From Enterobacter kobei (lineage in GTDB: Bacteria > Pseudomonadota > Gammaproteobacteria > Enterobacterales > Enterobacteriaceae): 64,000 nucleotides of DNA. This document shows, piece by piece, positions 31,684 to 40,717 of this stretch (position 1 is the stretch's first letter; every line of letters begins with the position of its first letter). Under the pieces are notes generated by a model, which was not told the origin of the DNA, did no database searches, and saw only the letters and a program-made list of their open reading frames with translations. The position numbers were made by a program, and so were the translations under genes. The stretch covers positions 4,526,001 to 4,590,000 of the forward strand of contig NZ_AP024590.1 in assembly GCF_018323985.1 (NCBI RefSeq), in the 5' to 3' direction.

Positions 31684-33510
31684 TTATGCGTCTTTCGGAC
31701 CGCGCATCGCGCGTTTACGGTCGTTTTCGGTCAGGTGACGTTTACGAATACGAACAGACGTCGGGGTAACTTCTACCAGTTCGTCGTCATCGATAAACTC
31801 AAGCGCCTGCTCCAGGGACATCTTCAGCGGCGGAACCAGCGTGGTTGCTTCGTCAGTACCAGAAGCACGCATGTTGGTCAGCTTCTTACCGGTCAGACAG
31901 TTAACTGTCAGATCGTTAGAACGGCTGTGAATACCGATGATCTGGCCTTCGTACACTTCTGCACCGTGACCCAGGAACAGCTTACCGCGATCCTGCAGGC
32001 TGAACAGCGCAAACGCGACTGCTTTACCCTGACCGTTGGAGATCAGCACGCCGTTCTGGCGCTGGCCGATTTCACCCGGTTTAACATCATCGTAGTGGCT
32101 GAAAGTGGAGTACAGCAGACCGGTACCGGAGGTCATGGTCATGAACTCGGTACGGAAGCCGATCAGGCCACGTGCCGGGATCAGGTAATCCAGACGAATA
32201 CGGCCTTTGCCGTCAGGGATCATGTCTTTGACATCGCCCTTACGCTCGCCCATTGCCTGCATCACAGCGCCCTGGTGCTGTTCTTCGATATCCAGCGTCA
32301 CGTTTTCGAACGGCTCTTGCAGACGGCCATCGATCATACGGTTGATTACTTTCGGACGGGAAACCGCCAGCTCAAAGCCTTCACGACGCATGTTTTCGAT
32401 AAGCACGGACAGGTGCAGTTCGCCACGACCGGATACACGGAACGCGTCCGCATCTTCGGTTTCTTCAACGCGCAGTGCCACGTTGTGCACCAGCTCTTTG
32501 TTCAGGCGGTCAAGGATCTGACGGGAGGTAACGAATTTACCTTCTTTGCCACAGAACGGAGAGGTGTTGACGTTGAAGAACATGGTTACTGTCGGTTCAT
32601 CAACAGACAGTGCCGGCAGCGCTTCGACATTCTGCGGATCGCAGATGGTGTCGGAGATGTTCAATTCGCCCAGACCGGTGATCGCGATGATGTCGCCCGC
32701 TTCAGCTTCAGTGGTTTCGATACGTTCCAGACCGAGGTGGCCCAGGACTTTACCCACTTTACCGTTACGCGTTTTACCTTCGCTGTCGATAATGGTCACT
32801 TGCTGGTTCGGTTTCACCTTGCCGCGTTTGATGCGGCCGATGCCGATAACACCAACATAGTTGTTGTAATCCAGCTGGGAGATTTGCATCTGCAGCGGAC
32901 CATCAAGGTCAACGTTCGGTGCAGGTACATGGTCAACAATCGCCTGGTACAGCGGGGTCATGTCTTCCGCCATATCAGTGTGATCGTTACCGGCGATACC
33001 CATCAGTGCAGATGCATAGATGATAGGGAAATCGAGCTGCTCGTCAGTCGCGTCGAGGTTAACGAACAGGTCAAATACCTGATCAACAACCCAGTCCGGA
33101 CGCGCGCCAGGACGGTCAACTTTGTTAATAACAACAATCGGCTTCAGGCCGTGTGCAAACGCTTTTTTGGTAACAAAGCGAGTCTGCGGCATTGGGCCAT
33201 CCATTGCGTCAACCACCAGCAGCACGGAGTCTACCATGGACATAACACGTTCAACTTCACCACCGAAGTCGGCGTGACCCGGGGTATCAACGATGTTGAT
33301 ACGGTAGTCATTCCATTTAATAGCGGTGTTTTTAGCGAGGATGGTAATCCCACGCTCTTTCTCCAAATCGTTGGAGTCCATCACGCGTTCGGTAGCTTCA
33401 GCACGTTCGTTACTGAAAGTACCGGATTGCTGCAGGAGCTTGTCAACCAGGGTAGTTTTACCGTGGTCAACGTGAGCAATGATGGCGATGTTACGCAAAT
33501 TTTCGATCAC
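31684..33510 (-). CDS. typA: Ribosome-associated GTPase TypA/BipA
   Basis: 608 residues. Translational GTPase involved in 50S subunit assembly and stress adaptation. G-domain motifs: G1 AHVDHGKTTL (residues 12-21), the switch region RGITILAKN, G3 DTPGHADFGGEVE (about 75-87) and G4 NKVDRPGA (about 128-135). EF-G-like domains III and V and the BipA-specific C-terminal domain (GKKLTNMRASGTDEATTLVPP) follow. It is divergent from glnA, as in E. coli and related genera. Confidence 0.97.
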   Translation of the reverse strand: MIENLRNIAIIAHVDHGKTTLVDKLLQQSGTFSNERAEATERVMDSNDLEKERGITILAKNTAIKWNDYRINIVDTPGHADFGGEVERVMSMVDSVLLVVDAMDGPMPQTRFVTKKAFAHGLKPIVVINKVDRPGARPDWVVDQVFDLFVNLDATDEQLDFPIIYASALMGIAGNDHTDMAEDMTPLYQAIVDHVPAPNVDLDGPLQMQISQLDYNNYVGVIGIGRIKRGKVKPNQQVTIIDSEGKTRNGKVGKVLGHLGLERIETTEAEAGDIIAITGLGELNISDTICDPQNVEALPALSVDEPTVTMFFNVNTSPFCGKEGKFVTSRQILDRLNKELVHNVALRVEETEDADAFRVSGRGELHLSVLIENMRREGFELAVSRPKVINRMIDGRLQEPFENVTLDIEEQHQGAVMQAMGERKGDVKDMIPDGKGRIRLDYLIPARGLIGFRTEFMTMTSGTGLLYSTFSHYDDVKPGEIGQRQNGVLISNGQGKAVAFALFSLQDRGKLFLGHGAEVYEGQIIGIHSRSNDLTVNCLTGKKLTNMRASGTDEATTLVPPLKMSLEQALEFIDDDELVEVTPTSVRIRKRHLTENDRKRAMRGPKDA

Positions 33511-33890
33511 AACTTTGCCTCAGGCATTAGAAATAGCGCGTTATTGTACACGTATTAATCGCAGTACAGAACAGGATCACAAAGAACCTTTACAAACAAT
33601 ACTGAAAGTAAGGCTTTGTGATCGCTTTCACGGCGCGGTAAAGGGGTACCTTAACGAAAATTGCACCAATATAGTGCTTCGCGTTCATCCTGAAGCACTA
33701 TACTGGTGCAATATTACCATCGTGGTGCAGCCCTTTTGCACTATGACGTGCATGATAACGCCTTTTGGGGGTGTTTTAAAAGTTGGCACAGATTTCGCTT
33801 TGTATATTTCAGAGCAACCATGCCAATTATAAGCAGTGTTTTCTGACCTCGTTACCACGACGACTATGACAAAATCCGGGAGAGTTAAGT
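33511..33890 (+). promoter_or_regulatory. typA-glnA divergent regulatory region with NtrC enhancers and sigma-54 promoter
   Basis: Two strong NtrC sites are visible: TGCACCAATATAGTGC (33662-33677) and GCACTATACTGGTGCA (33695-33710). Weaker TGCA-containing sites follow at 33723-33753. The sigma-54 promoter TTGGCAC-N7-CGCTTT (33784-33800) has GG at 33785-33786 and GC at 33797-33798. The layout is the same as glnAp2 of E. coli. The upstream NtrC site overlaps the expected sigma-70 glnAp1 region. The rest of the interval holds the typA upstream sequence. Confidence 0.88.
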
Positions 33891-35300
33891 ATGTCCGCTG
33901 AACACGTTTTGACGATGCTGAATGAACATGAAGTGAAGTTTGTTGATTTGCGCTTCACCGATACTAAAGGTAAAGAGCAGCACGTCACTATCCCGTCCCA
34001 TCAAGTTAATGCCGAATTCTTCGAAGAAGGCAAAATGTTTGATGGCTCCTCGATTGGTGGCTGGAAAGGTATCAACGAATCCGACATGGTGTTGATGCCT
34101 GACGCGACTACCGCTGTTATTGACCCGTTCTACGAAGAAACCACCCTGATCATCCGCTGCGATATCCTGGAACCAGGCACGCTGCAGGGCTATGACCGTG
34201 ACCCGCGCTCTATCGCAAAACGCGCTGAAGAGTACCTGCGCTCCACTGGCATCGCCGATACCGTGCTGTTCGGACCAGAACCAGAATTCTTCCTGTTCGA
34301 CGATATCCGCTTCGGCAGTTCCATCTCCGGTTCTCACGTCGCTATTGATGACATCGAAGGCGCATGGAACACCGGTACCAAATACGAAGGCGGTAACAAA
34401 GGTCACCGTCCGGCAGTGAAAGGCGGTTACTTCCCGGTTCCACCGGTCGACTCCGCACAGGATCTGCGCTCTACCATGTGTCTGGTGATGGAAGAGATGG
34501 GCCTGGTCGTTGAAGCTCACCACCACGAAGTGGCTACCGCTGGTCAGAACGAAGTGGCTACCCGCTTCAACACCATGACCAAAAAAGCAGACGAAATTCA
34601 GATCTACAAATATGTGGTGCACAACGTTGCGCATCGCTTTGGTAAGACTGCGACCTTTATGCCGAAACCGATGTTCGGTGATAACGGTTCTGGTATGCAC
34701 TGCCACATGTCCCTGTCCAAGAACGGCACCAACCTGTTCTCTGGCGACAAATATGCGGGTCTGTCTGAGCAGGCACTGTTCTACATCGGCGGCGTTATCA
34801 AACATGCGAAAGCGATTAACGCCCTGGCGAACCCGACCACCAACTCTTACAAGCGTCTGGTCCCGGGTTACGAAGCACCGGTTATGCTGGCTTACTCTGC
34901 CCGTAACCGTTCTGCCTCTATCCGTATTCCGGTCGTTGCTTCACCGAAAGCGCGTCGTATCGAAGTGCGCTTCCCGGACCCGGCGGCTAACCCGTACCTG
35001 TGCTTCGCTGCACTGCTGATGGCTGGCCTTGACGGTATCAAGAACAAGATCCACCCGGGCGAAGCGATGGACAAAAACCTGTATGACCTGCCGCCGGAAG
35101 AAGCTGCAGAAATCCCACAGGTTGCAGGCTCTCTGGAAGAAGCACTGAATGCGCTGGACGCAGACCGTGAGTTCCTGACCGCAGGCGGCGTATTCACTGA
35201 CGACGCGATCGATGCTTACATCGCTCTGCGTACCGAAGAAAACGACCGTGTGCGCATGACGCCGCACCCGGTAGAGTTTGAACTGTATTACAGCGTTTAA
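33891..35300 (+). CDS. glnA: Glutamine synthetase
   Basis: 469 residues, class I-beta glutamine synthetase, which makes glutamine from glutamate, ammonia and ATP in a dodecamer. Visible motifs: FDGSSIGGWKGINESDM (about residues 52-68), the ATP/metal segment KPMFGDNGSGMHCHMS (about 263-278), NRSASIRIP (about 345-353) and the adenylylation site Tyr398 in KNLYDLPPEE. The start is preceded by GGGAGAGTTAAGT. Expression is controlled by NtrC and sigma-54 upstream; glnL and glnG follow. Confidence 0.98.
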   Translation: MSAEHVLTMLNEHEVKFVDLRFTDTKGKEQHVTIPSHQVNAEFFEEGKMFDGSSIGGWKGINESDMVLMPDATTAVIDPFYEETTLIIRCDILEPGTLQGYDRDPRSIAKRAEEYLRSTGIADTVLFGPEPEFFLFDDIRFGSSISGSHVAIDDIEGAWNTGTKYEGGNKGHRPAVKGGYFPVPPVDSAQDLRSTMCLVMEEMGLVVEAHHHEVATAGQNEVATRFNTMTKKADEIQIYKYVVHNVAHRFGKTATFMPKPMFGDNGSGMHCHMSLSKNGTNLFSGDKYAGLSEQALFYIGGVIKHAKAINALANPTTNSYKRLVPGYEAPVMLAYSARNRSASIRIPVVASPKARRIEVRFPDPAANPYLCFAALLMAGLDGIKNKIHPGEAMDKNLYDLPPEEAAEIPQVAGSLEEALNALDADREFLTAGGVFTDDAIDAYIALRTEENDRVRMTPHPVEFELYYSV

Positions 35301-35509
35301 TTAAGAATTAAAACGCTCACGAGAAATCGTGCAGAGTTTTAAAAACCCATGGATTTCTTGCTACAGCAAGGCGGCAATTGAGAGAGTCCCCGGGAGCTTA
35401 CATCGGTAAGTGACCGGGGCGAACGAAAGTAGCCAACGCAGCTGTAGTGAGAAAGACGCAGGTTTTTTGTTGCCGTGGAACTTTAGCCCATCTCAGGATG
35501 GGCTTTTTT
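35301..35509 (+). ncRNA. glnZ: glnA 3' UTR, likely source of a GlnZ-type sRNA
   Basis: About 209 bases between the glnA stop and a strong terminator (stems AGCCCATC and GATGGGCT, 35485-35509, then T6). In E. coli and Salmonella a regulatory sRNA, GlnZ, is processed from this 3' UTR. The segment also contains a long hairpin at 35388-35419 (CCCCGG...CCGGGG with inner CTTAC/GTAAG) that looks like an intergenic repeat insertion. The presence of the RNA is inferred from position; I cannot define its 5' end. Confidence 0.5.
35388..35419. repeat. Hairpin repeat inside the glnA 3' UTR
   Basis: Outer stem CCCCGG/CCGGGG and inner stem CTTAC/GTAAG around ATCG, followed by GCGAACGAAAGTAGCCAACGC. It resembles enterobacterial dispersed intergenic repeats, but I see no second copy in the window and cannot name the family with certainty. 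Confidence 0.4.
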
Positions 35510-35554
35510 CTCCACGCCCGGCACATATTTGCGAACAATTCACCGACTTACACT

Positions 35555-35576
35555 TATAATGCACTGTATTGGTGCA
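35555..35576 (+). promoter_or_regulatory. glnL promoter with NtrC site
   Basis: The -10 box TATAAT (35555-35560) runs directly into TGCACTGTATTGGTGCA (35560-35576), an NtrC site covering the start of transcription. As at E. coli glnLp, NtrC would repress this internal promoter of the glnALG operon. Confidence 0.8.
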
Positions 35577-35594
35577 CACTAAGGAGACTGCTGA

Positions 35595-36644
35595 ATGGCA
35601 ACAGGCGTGGTGCCCGATGCTGGGCAGATCCTCAATTCTCTGATCAACAGTATCTTGCTGGTTGATGATGACCTGGCAATCCACTATGCGAACCCGGCGG
35701 CACAACAGTTGCTGGCCCAAAGTTCACGCAAGCTCTTTGGCGCGCCTTTACCCGAGTTACTGAGTTATTTCTCGCTGAATATTGGCCTGATGCAGGAAAG
35801 TTTGCAGGCCGGACAAGGCTTTACCGATAACGAAGTGACGCTGGTGATCGATGGCCGCTCACATATTCTTTCCCTGACCGCGCAACGTCTGCCGGAGGGC
35901 CTGATCCTGCTGGAGATGGCTCCCATGGATAATCAGCGCCGCCTGAGTCAGGAGCAGTTACAGCACGCCCAGCAGATCGCCGCCCGCGACCTGGTGCGCG
36001 GTCTGGCTCATGAGATTAAAAATCCGCTGGGTGGTCTGCGCGGCGCAGCGCAGTTGCTCAGCAAAGCGTTGCCCGATCCGTCGCTGATGGAATACACCAA
36101 AGTTATTATTGAACAGGCGGACCGGCTAAGAAATCTGGTGGACCGGCTGTTAGGCCCGCAGCAGCCGGGCATGCACGTCACGGAAAGTATTCACAAGGTG
36201 GCGGAGCGCGTGGTGAAGCTGGTATCGATGGAGCTGCCGGAAAACGTCACCCTGGTACGCGATTACGACCCCAGCCTTCCTGAGTTAGCGCACGACCCCG
36301 ACCAGATCGAGCAGGTTTTACTGAATATTGTGCGCAATGCTCTTCAGGCGCTTGGCCCTGACGGGGGCGAGATTGTGCTGCGCACCCGCACCGCCTTCCA
36401 GCTGACATTGCATGGCGTACGCTATCGCCTCGCCGCCCGCATTGATATTGAAGATAACGGGCCGGGCATACCGTCGCATTTGCAGGACACGTTGTTTTAC
36501 CCGATGGTCAGCGGCCGTGAAGGCGGTACCGGGCTTGGGTTGTCCATTGCCCGTAATTTGATTGATCAGCACTCCGGCAAAATTGAATTCACCAGTTGGC
36601 CAGGACATACCGAATTCTCGGTGTTCCTGCCTATTCGGAAGTAG
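35595..36644 (+). CDS. glnL: Nitrogen sensor histidine kinase NtrB
   Basis: 349 residues, as in E. coli. Cytoplasmic kinase/phosphatase controlled by PII. An N-terminal PAS domain (about residues 5-115) is followed by the H box LVRGLAHEIKNPLGGLRGAA with His139 as phosphorylation site. The N box (VLLNIVRNALQA, about 235-246), G1 DNGPGIP (about 285-291) and G2 GGTGLGLSIARN form the ATP-binding domain. An AAGGAG site is present. It forms the ntrBC pair with glnG, eight bases downstream. Confidence 0.97.
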   Translation: MATGVVPDAGQILNSLINSILLVDDDLAIHYANPAAQQLLAQSSRKLFGAPLPELLSYFSLNIGLMQESLQAGQGFTDNEVTLVIDGRSHILSLTAQRLPEGLILLEMAPMDNQRRLSQEQLQHAQQIAARDLVRGLAHEIKNPLGGLRGAAQLLSKALPDPSLMEYTKVIIEQADRLRNLVDRLLGPQQPGMHVTESIHKVAERVVKLVSMELPENVTLVRDYDPSLPELAHDPDQIEQVLLNIVRNALQALGPDGGEIVLRTRTAFQLTLHGVRYRLAARIDIEDNGPGIPSHLQDTLFYPMVSGREGGTGLGLSIARNLIDQHSGKIEFTSWPGHTEFSVFLPIRK

Positions 36645-36652
36645 AGGTATTT

Positions 36653-38062
36653 ATGCAGCGAGGGATAGTCTGGATCGTTGATGACGATAGCTCCATCCGC
36701 TGGGTGCTGGAACGCGCGCTCACCGGGGCTGGCTTGAGTTGTACGACCTTTGAAAATGGCAATGAAGTGCTTGATGCGCTGACCACGAAAACCCCGGATG
36801 TCCTGTTGTCGGATATTCGCATGCCAGGGATGGATGGTCTCGCCCTGCTCAAACAGATCAAACAACGGCATCCCATGCTTCCGGTCATCATAATGACGGC
36901 GCATTCCGATCTGGATGCAGCGGTCAGCGCCTATCAGCAAGGGGCGTTTGATTACCTGCCAAAACCCTTTGATATTGATGAGGCCGTTGCACTGGTTGAA
37001 CGGGCGATCAGCCATTATCAGGAACAGCAGCAGCCGCGCAATGTGCCGGTATTCGGCCCGACTACCGATATTATTGGCGAAGCGCCGGCGATGCAGGACG
37101 TGTTCCGCATTATTGGTCGTTTATCGCGCTCGTCCATCAGCGTGCTGATTAACGGCGAGTCCGGGACCGGTAAAGAGCTGGTTGCCCATGCTCTGCATCG
37201 GCACAGCCCGCGCGTGAAAGCGCCGTTTATCGCGCTGAATATGGCGGCCATCCCCAAGGATTTGATCGAATCCGAACTTTTTGGTCATGAGAAAGGTGCC
37301 TTTACCGGGGCGAATACCATTCGTCAGGGGCGCTTTGAACAGGCCGATGGCGGCACGTTATTTCTCGATGAGATCGGCGATATGCCGCTGGATGTACAGA
37401 CCCGCTTACTGCGCGTACTGGCTGACGGGCAGTTTTACCGCGTCGGGGGATTCGCGCCGGTCAAAGTGGATGTGCGTATTATCGCCGCCACGCACCAGAA
37501 TCTGGAGTTGCGCGTGCAGGAGGGGAAATTCCGCGAGGATTTATTCCATCGCCTGAACGTGATCCGTGTGCATCTGCCGCCGCTGCGGGAACGTCGGGAA
37601 GATATTCCGCGTCTGGCGCGTCATTTCTTACAGGTCGCCGCCCGCGAACTGGGCGTGGAAGCCAAGCAACTGCATCCCGAAACGGAAGCCGCGCTGACGC
37701 GCGTGGCCTGGCCGGGTAACGTGCGACAGTTAGAAAATACCTGCCGCTGGCTGACGGTGATGGCCGCGGGCCAGGAAGTGCTGATTCAGGATCTGCCGGG
37801 AGAGTTGTTCGAAACGACTATTCCTGACAGCCCGTCGCAGACGCTGCCTGATAACTGGGCTACGCTGCTGGCGCAATGGGCCGATCGCGCGTTGCGTTCC
37901 GGTCATCAAAACCTGTTGTCGGAAGCACAGCCAGAGATGGAGCGCACGCTGCTCACCACGGCCTTGCGTCATACGCAGGGGCATAAACAGGAAGCTGCCC
38001 GCCTGCTCGGCTGGGGTCGTAATACCCTGACGCGTAAGCTGAAAGAGCTTGGTATGGAATGA
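36653..38062 (+). CDS. glnG: Nitrogen response regulator NtrC
   Basis: 469 residues from MQRGIVWIVDDD, which has a GAGG site and matches the E. coli length; an in-frame earlier Met lies inside glnL. Receiver domain with Asp54 in LLSDIRMPGMDG, AAA+ domain with Walker A GESGTGKE and the sigma-54-contact loop ESELFGHEKGAFTGA. A C-terminal Fis-type helix-turn-helix follows (QEAARLLGWGRNTLTRKLKE). Phosphorylated NtrC activates glnAp2 and represses glnLp. Confidence 0.97.
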   Translation: MQRGIVWIVDDDSSIRWVLERALTGAGLSCTTFENGNEVLDALTTKTPDVLLSDIRMPGMDGLALLKQIKQRHPMLPVIIMTAHSDLDAAVSAYQQGAFDYLPKPFDIDEAVALVERAISHYQEQQQPRNVPVFGPTTDIIGEAPAMQDVFRIIGRLSRSSISVLINGESGTGKELVAHALHRHSPRVKAPFIALNMAAIPKDLIESELFGHEKGAFTGANTIRQGRFEQADGGTLFLDEIGDMPLDVQTRLLRVLADGQFYRVGGFAPVKVDVRIIAATHQNLELRVQEGKFREDLFHRLNVIRVHLPPLRERREDIPRLARHFLQVAARELGVEAKQLHPETEAALTRVAWPGNVRQLENTCRWLTVMAAGQEVLIQDLPGELFETTIPDSPSQTLPDNWATLLAQWADRALRSGHQNLLSEAQPEMERTLLTTALRHTQGHKQEAARLLGWGRNTLTRKLKELGME

Positions 38063-38173
38063 TTTTCGGCGTGTATGTAAAGTTTGATTCATAGCCGCAA
38101 ATTGCTGCTATTTTGAGCTTTACTGTTTTGATGAGTTGAGTATGATCGGGCGCGTTTACGCGGGAGAGAGATC

Positions 38174-38296
38174 ATGCTGGGATCATTAATTCATTTTGTA
38201 TCGAGCGGCGCAGACGTCACCGCTACTGCCAGCCAGACGCCCCATACGGCAATCGCGGCCGTGCTGTGCGCGGCGCTGGTCGGGCTGCTCAGTTAA
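38174..38296 (+). CDS. yshB: Small protein YshB
   Basis: 40 residues. The pattern MLGSLIHFVSSGAD...TPHTAIAAVLCAALVGLLS closely follows E. coli YshB (36 residues), with a four-residue longer linker. The C-terminal half is a single hydrophobic segment (about residues 24-40), so it is a membrane peptide. It has a GGGAGAGA site and lies at the conserved position between glnG and hemN. YshB has been linked to intracellular survival in Salmonella; its molecular role is unknown. Confidence 0.85.
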   Translation: MLGSLIHFVSSGADVTATASQTPHTAIAAVLCAALVGLLS

Positions 38297-38299
38297 ACC

Positions 38300-38324
38300 G
38301 TATCCCCTCCTGGCGAGGGGATAC
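38300..38324. terminator. Bidirectional terminator between yshB and hemN
   Basis: Stem GTATCCCCTC / GAGGGGATAC with a five-base loop, between two convergent genes. T-tracts are short, so strength is uncertain. Confidence 0.65.
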
Positions 38325-38326
38325 GC

Positions 38327-39700
38327 TTATATGACGCGTGAAAACTGCTGCATACGCGCTTTCTGACGCAGGTAGGCATCGAAGCACATGCAGATGTTAC
38401 GGATTAACAGACGGCCTTTGGGCGTCACCTGAATCCCCTTTTCATCCACATCCACCAGCCCGTCTTTCGCCAGCGGCGCGAGCAGTTTTAAATCCTCAGC
38501 AAAATAGTCCTGGAAATCCACATCCCATGCGCGTTCGACCGCGGCATAATCAAGACGGAAATTGCAGATCAGCGCTTTGATGACATCGCGGCGGATACAG
38601 TCGTCACGGGTGAGCGCGATGCCGCGCCACAGCGCGTTGCCGGTTTCATCAACCTGCTGATAATAGCGCTTCAGCTCTTTCTGGTTTTGCGCATAGCTGT
38701 CGCCAATCATGCTGATGGCCGAGACGCCAAAGCCAAGCAGATCGGTATCGCCCTGCGTGGTGTAACCCTGGAAATTGCGGTGCAGCACACCTTCACGCTG
38801 CGCCACGGCCAGCTCGTCATCCGGGCGGGCGAAATGATCCATCCCAATAAATTGATAGCCTGAATCAATCAGCGATGAAATCGTCGCCTGCAGAATGTCC
38901 AGTTTCTGCTGAGCGGTCGGCAGATCGGCATCTTTGATTTTTCGCTGGGCGGCGAAGAGCGTCGGTAAATGCGCGTAGTTGAACACGCTCAGACGATCCG
39001 GGCTGAGCTCCGCCACGCGTTTGAGCGTGAAGGCAAAGCTTTCCGGCGTCTGCTTCGGCAGGCCATAAATCAGATCGATATTGGTCGAGGTAAAACCGAT
39101 GTCGCGGGCGCGTTTGATCAGCGCAAAGATAAACTCTTCATCCTGCTCCCGGTTCACCAGACGCTGCACTTCTTTGTTGAAGTCCTGCACGCCCATGCTC
39201 AGGCGGTTAAAGCCTTCATGACGCAGATGGTCGAGCACATCAAGTTCGATTTCACGCGGATCCACTTCGATAGAGATTTCGGCATCCGCATTAAAGTTGA
39301 ACTGCGAACGCAGGATCTGCATCAGGCGGCTGATCTGGGCTTTGTTAAGATAGGTTGGCGTACCGCCACCCCAGTGCAGCTGGCTGACCTGTCGACCGGC
39401 AAACAGCGGCGCACGGTGCAGGATCTCCTGCTCCAGCGCATCGAGGTATTGATCGGCTTTATGCTGCTGGCGGGTAACGATTTTATTGCAGCCACAGAAA
39501 TAGCAGAGCTTGTGGCAAAACGGAATATGGACATACAGCGACAGCGGACGCTCGGGATAGCGGGCGACAGCCTCCAGAAACTGCGGTTCACCGTAAGATT
39601 CGGCGAACTCCAGCGCGGTCGGGTATGACGTATAACGCGGCCCGGAATAGTTATATTTCTGGATCAGGGCCAGATCCCAGTCGATTAACTGCGAAGACAT
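38327..39700 (-). CDS. hemN: Oxygen-independent coproporphyrinogen III dehydrogenase
   Basis: 457 residues from the ATG with GGAAGGAG five bases upstream; a GTG two codons earlier overlaps that site. Radical-SAM enzyme that decarboxylates coproporphyrinogen III in anaerobic heme synthesis. The radical-SAM motif HKLCYFCGCN (CxxxCxxC, about residues 59-67) and HWGGGTPTYL (about 107-116) are intact. The stop codon of the preceding small membrane protein lies two bases before the ATG, so translation is coupled to that gene. Confidence 0.97.
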   Translation of the reverse strand: MSSQLIDWDLALIQKYNYSGPRYTSYPTALEFAESYGEPQFLEAVARYPERPLSLYVHIPFCHKLCYFCGCNKIVTRQQHKADQYLDALEQEILHRAPLFAGRQVSQLHWGGGTPTYLNKAQISRLMQILRSQFNFNADAEISIEVDPREIELDVLDHLRHEGFNRLSMGVQDFNKEVQRLVNREQDEEFIFALIKRARDIGFTSTNIDLIYGLPKQTPESFAFTLKRVAELSPDRLSVFNYAHLPTLFAAQRKIKDADLPTAQQKLDILQATISSLIDSGYQFIGMDHFARPDDELAVAQREGVLHRNFQGYTTQGDTDLLGFGVSAISMIGDSYAQNQKELKRYYQQVDETGNALWRGIALTRDDCIRRDVIKALICNFRLDYAAVERAWDVDFQDYFAEDLKLLAPLAKDGLVDVDEKGIQVTPKGRLLIRNICMCFDAYLRQKARMQQFSRVI

Positions 39701-39702
39701 GC

Positions 39703-39897
39703 TCACTCCTTCCGGTAATGCCGTCGGCGTGTCCGGCGGCCAGGCCTGAGCCCCTGGCGGGTCATCAGCCGGTTGCGCAGCCGTTTTTGCTGCTGCGACA
39801 ACCGGCGTAGTTTAACGAATAACCACGCCAGATAACATATAACCGGAAGGGTTATTAGCAGGACAGGTAAGCCCATGCAGTAACCGTTAGTTGCCAC
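39703..39897 (-). CDS. Small membrane protein between yihI and hemN
   Basis: 57 residues from the ATG at 39876, or 64 from a GTG at 39897 inside the end of yihI. One hydrophobic segment (LPVLLITLPVICYLAWLFV) is followed by a strongly basic tail (many Arg, ending HYRKE). The TGA stop is two bases before the hemN ATG and the reading frame overlaps yihI, the spacing of a coupled operon gene. I do not recognise the family and no function can be assigned. Confidence 0.65.
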   Translation of the reverse strand: MATNGYCMGLPVLLITLPVICYLAWLFVKLRRLSQQQKRLRNRLMTRQGLRPGRRTRRRHYRKE

Positions 39898-40408
39898 CCT
39901 TGAGCAGGCGCATCATATCTTCCTTTTTGTCTTCCTCTTCTTCGTCTTCATCATCGTCGTAGGAAAGACCGAGCTGCTGCATCAGCTCATCAATTCTGTC
40001 CAGCTTAGCATCCACCCACGCCTGATCTTCACTGCTCAGGGTATCGCCATCTTCAAGACGTTCCAGCAGCGCATCCAGGCGCTCATCCGTTTCCAGCATA
40101 TCCAGTTCAGCCTGCGGTGAAAGCATAGGTTTCTCGCTCTTAGGTTTTTGCTGACGCGTTACCGGGGCGGCGGTTTTGCTGACGCCTAACGGTACCGGAG
40201 TTTTACTGCCAATACGGGGATCTTTCTGCTTGTTCTGACCGCGGGAGCCGGAAGCGCTGTCGCTGCCTGACGCACGGCTGCCTGCCGCATTACCGCTGTG
40301 CTTCTTCTGGCGCTTGCGATCGCGAGATTCCTGATTGATTTCATCGCGGGTTTTACGACGCGATTTTGCGGGGCCATTGCCACGCGGAGCCGACGAAGGT
40401 TTATTCAT
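39887..40408 (-). CDS. yihI: Der GTPase-activating protein YihI
   Basis: 173 residues. Stimulates GTP hydrolysis by the ribosome-assembly GTPase Der (EngA). Typical composition: a basic N-terminal half (NGPAKSRRKTRDEINQESRD, RKRQKKHSG), a conserved helical core with ETDERLDALLERLEDGDTLS (about residues 102-121) and an acidic C-terminal tail (DDDEDEEEEDKKED). Its last bases overlap the small membrane protein gene upstream of hemN. Confidence 0.95.
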   Translation of the reverse strand: MNKPSSAPRGNGPAKSRRKTRDEINQESRDRKRQKKHSGNAAGSRASGSDSASGSRGQNKQKDPRIGSKTPVPLGVSKTAAPVTRQQKPKSEKPMLSPQAELDMLETDERLDALLERLEDGDTLSSEDQAWVDAKLDRIDELMQQLGLSYDDDEDEEEEDKKEDMMRLLKGGN

Positions 40409-40472
40409 AGTGTTTGGTCTTAAGCCGTTTTATTCAGTATAGAATTGCGGCGGAATCTAGCAGAAAGCAAGC

Positions 40473-40717
40473 AAAGAAAAAAGGCGACAGAGTAATCTGT
40501 CGCCTTTTTTCTTGACCCACCACCCGAAACGGGCTGAACCATCCGTGTTTGCTCGCAACCTGCCCTGTCTATCCTTTAGCGGTAAACCGTCCCTGATTAA
40601 ATCCCTGTCCCTGTGAAAACGTCTCCAGACGTTCATTATCCTTAAAATCCCGGTCTTCGCCTCCTGGCGCTCCAGACCCCTCATCCGTAAGTCTTTATCC
40701 TGTGGCGTCCTCGCCTT
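40473..40717 (-). ncRNA. csrC: CsrC small RNA, antagonist of CsrA
   Basis: About 245 bases at the conserved place upstream of yihI, read on the minus strand. The 5' part GGCGAGGACGC and the terminator stem AAAGGCGACAGA/TCTGTCGCCTTTTTT are nearly those of E. coli CsrC. Ten or more GGA motifs are present, many in hairpin loops (AGGAGGCG, CTGGAGACG, AAGGATAAT), which bind and titrate CsrA. The 5' end is placed by alignment to memory of the E. coli RNA. The 265 bases between it and engB hold both upstream regions. Confidence 0.9.

Noticed and set aside
31735..33558. 607-codon open frame antisense to typA
   Set aside because: It mirrors typA over its whole length, has no ribosome site or family resemblance, and long antisense frames are common opposite codon-biased, highly expressed genes.
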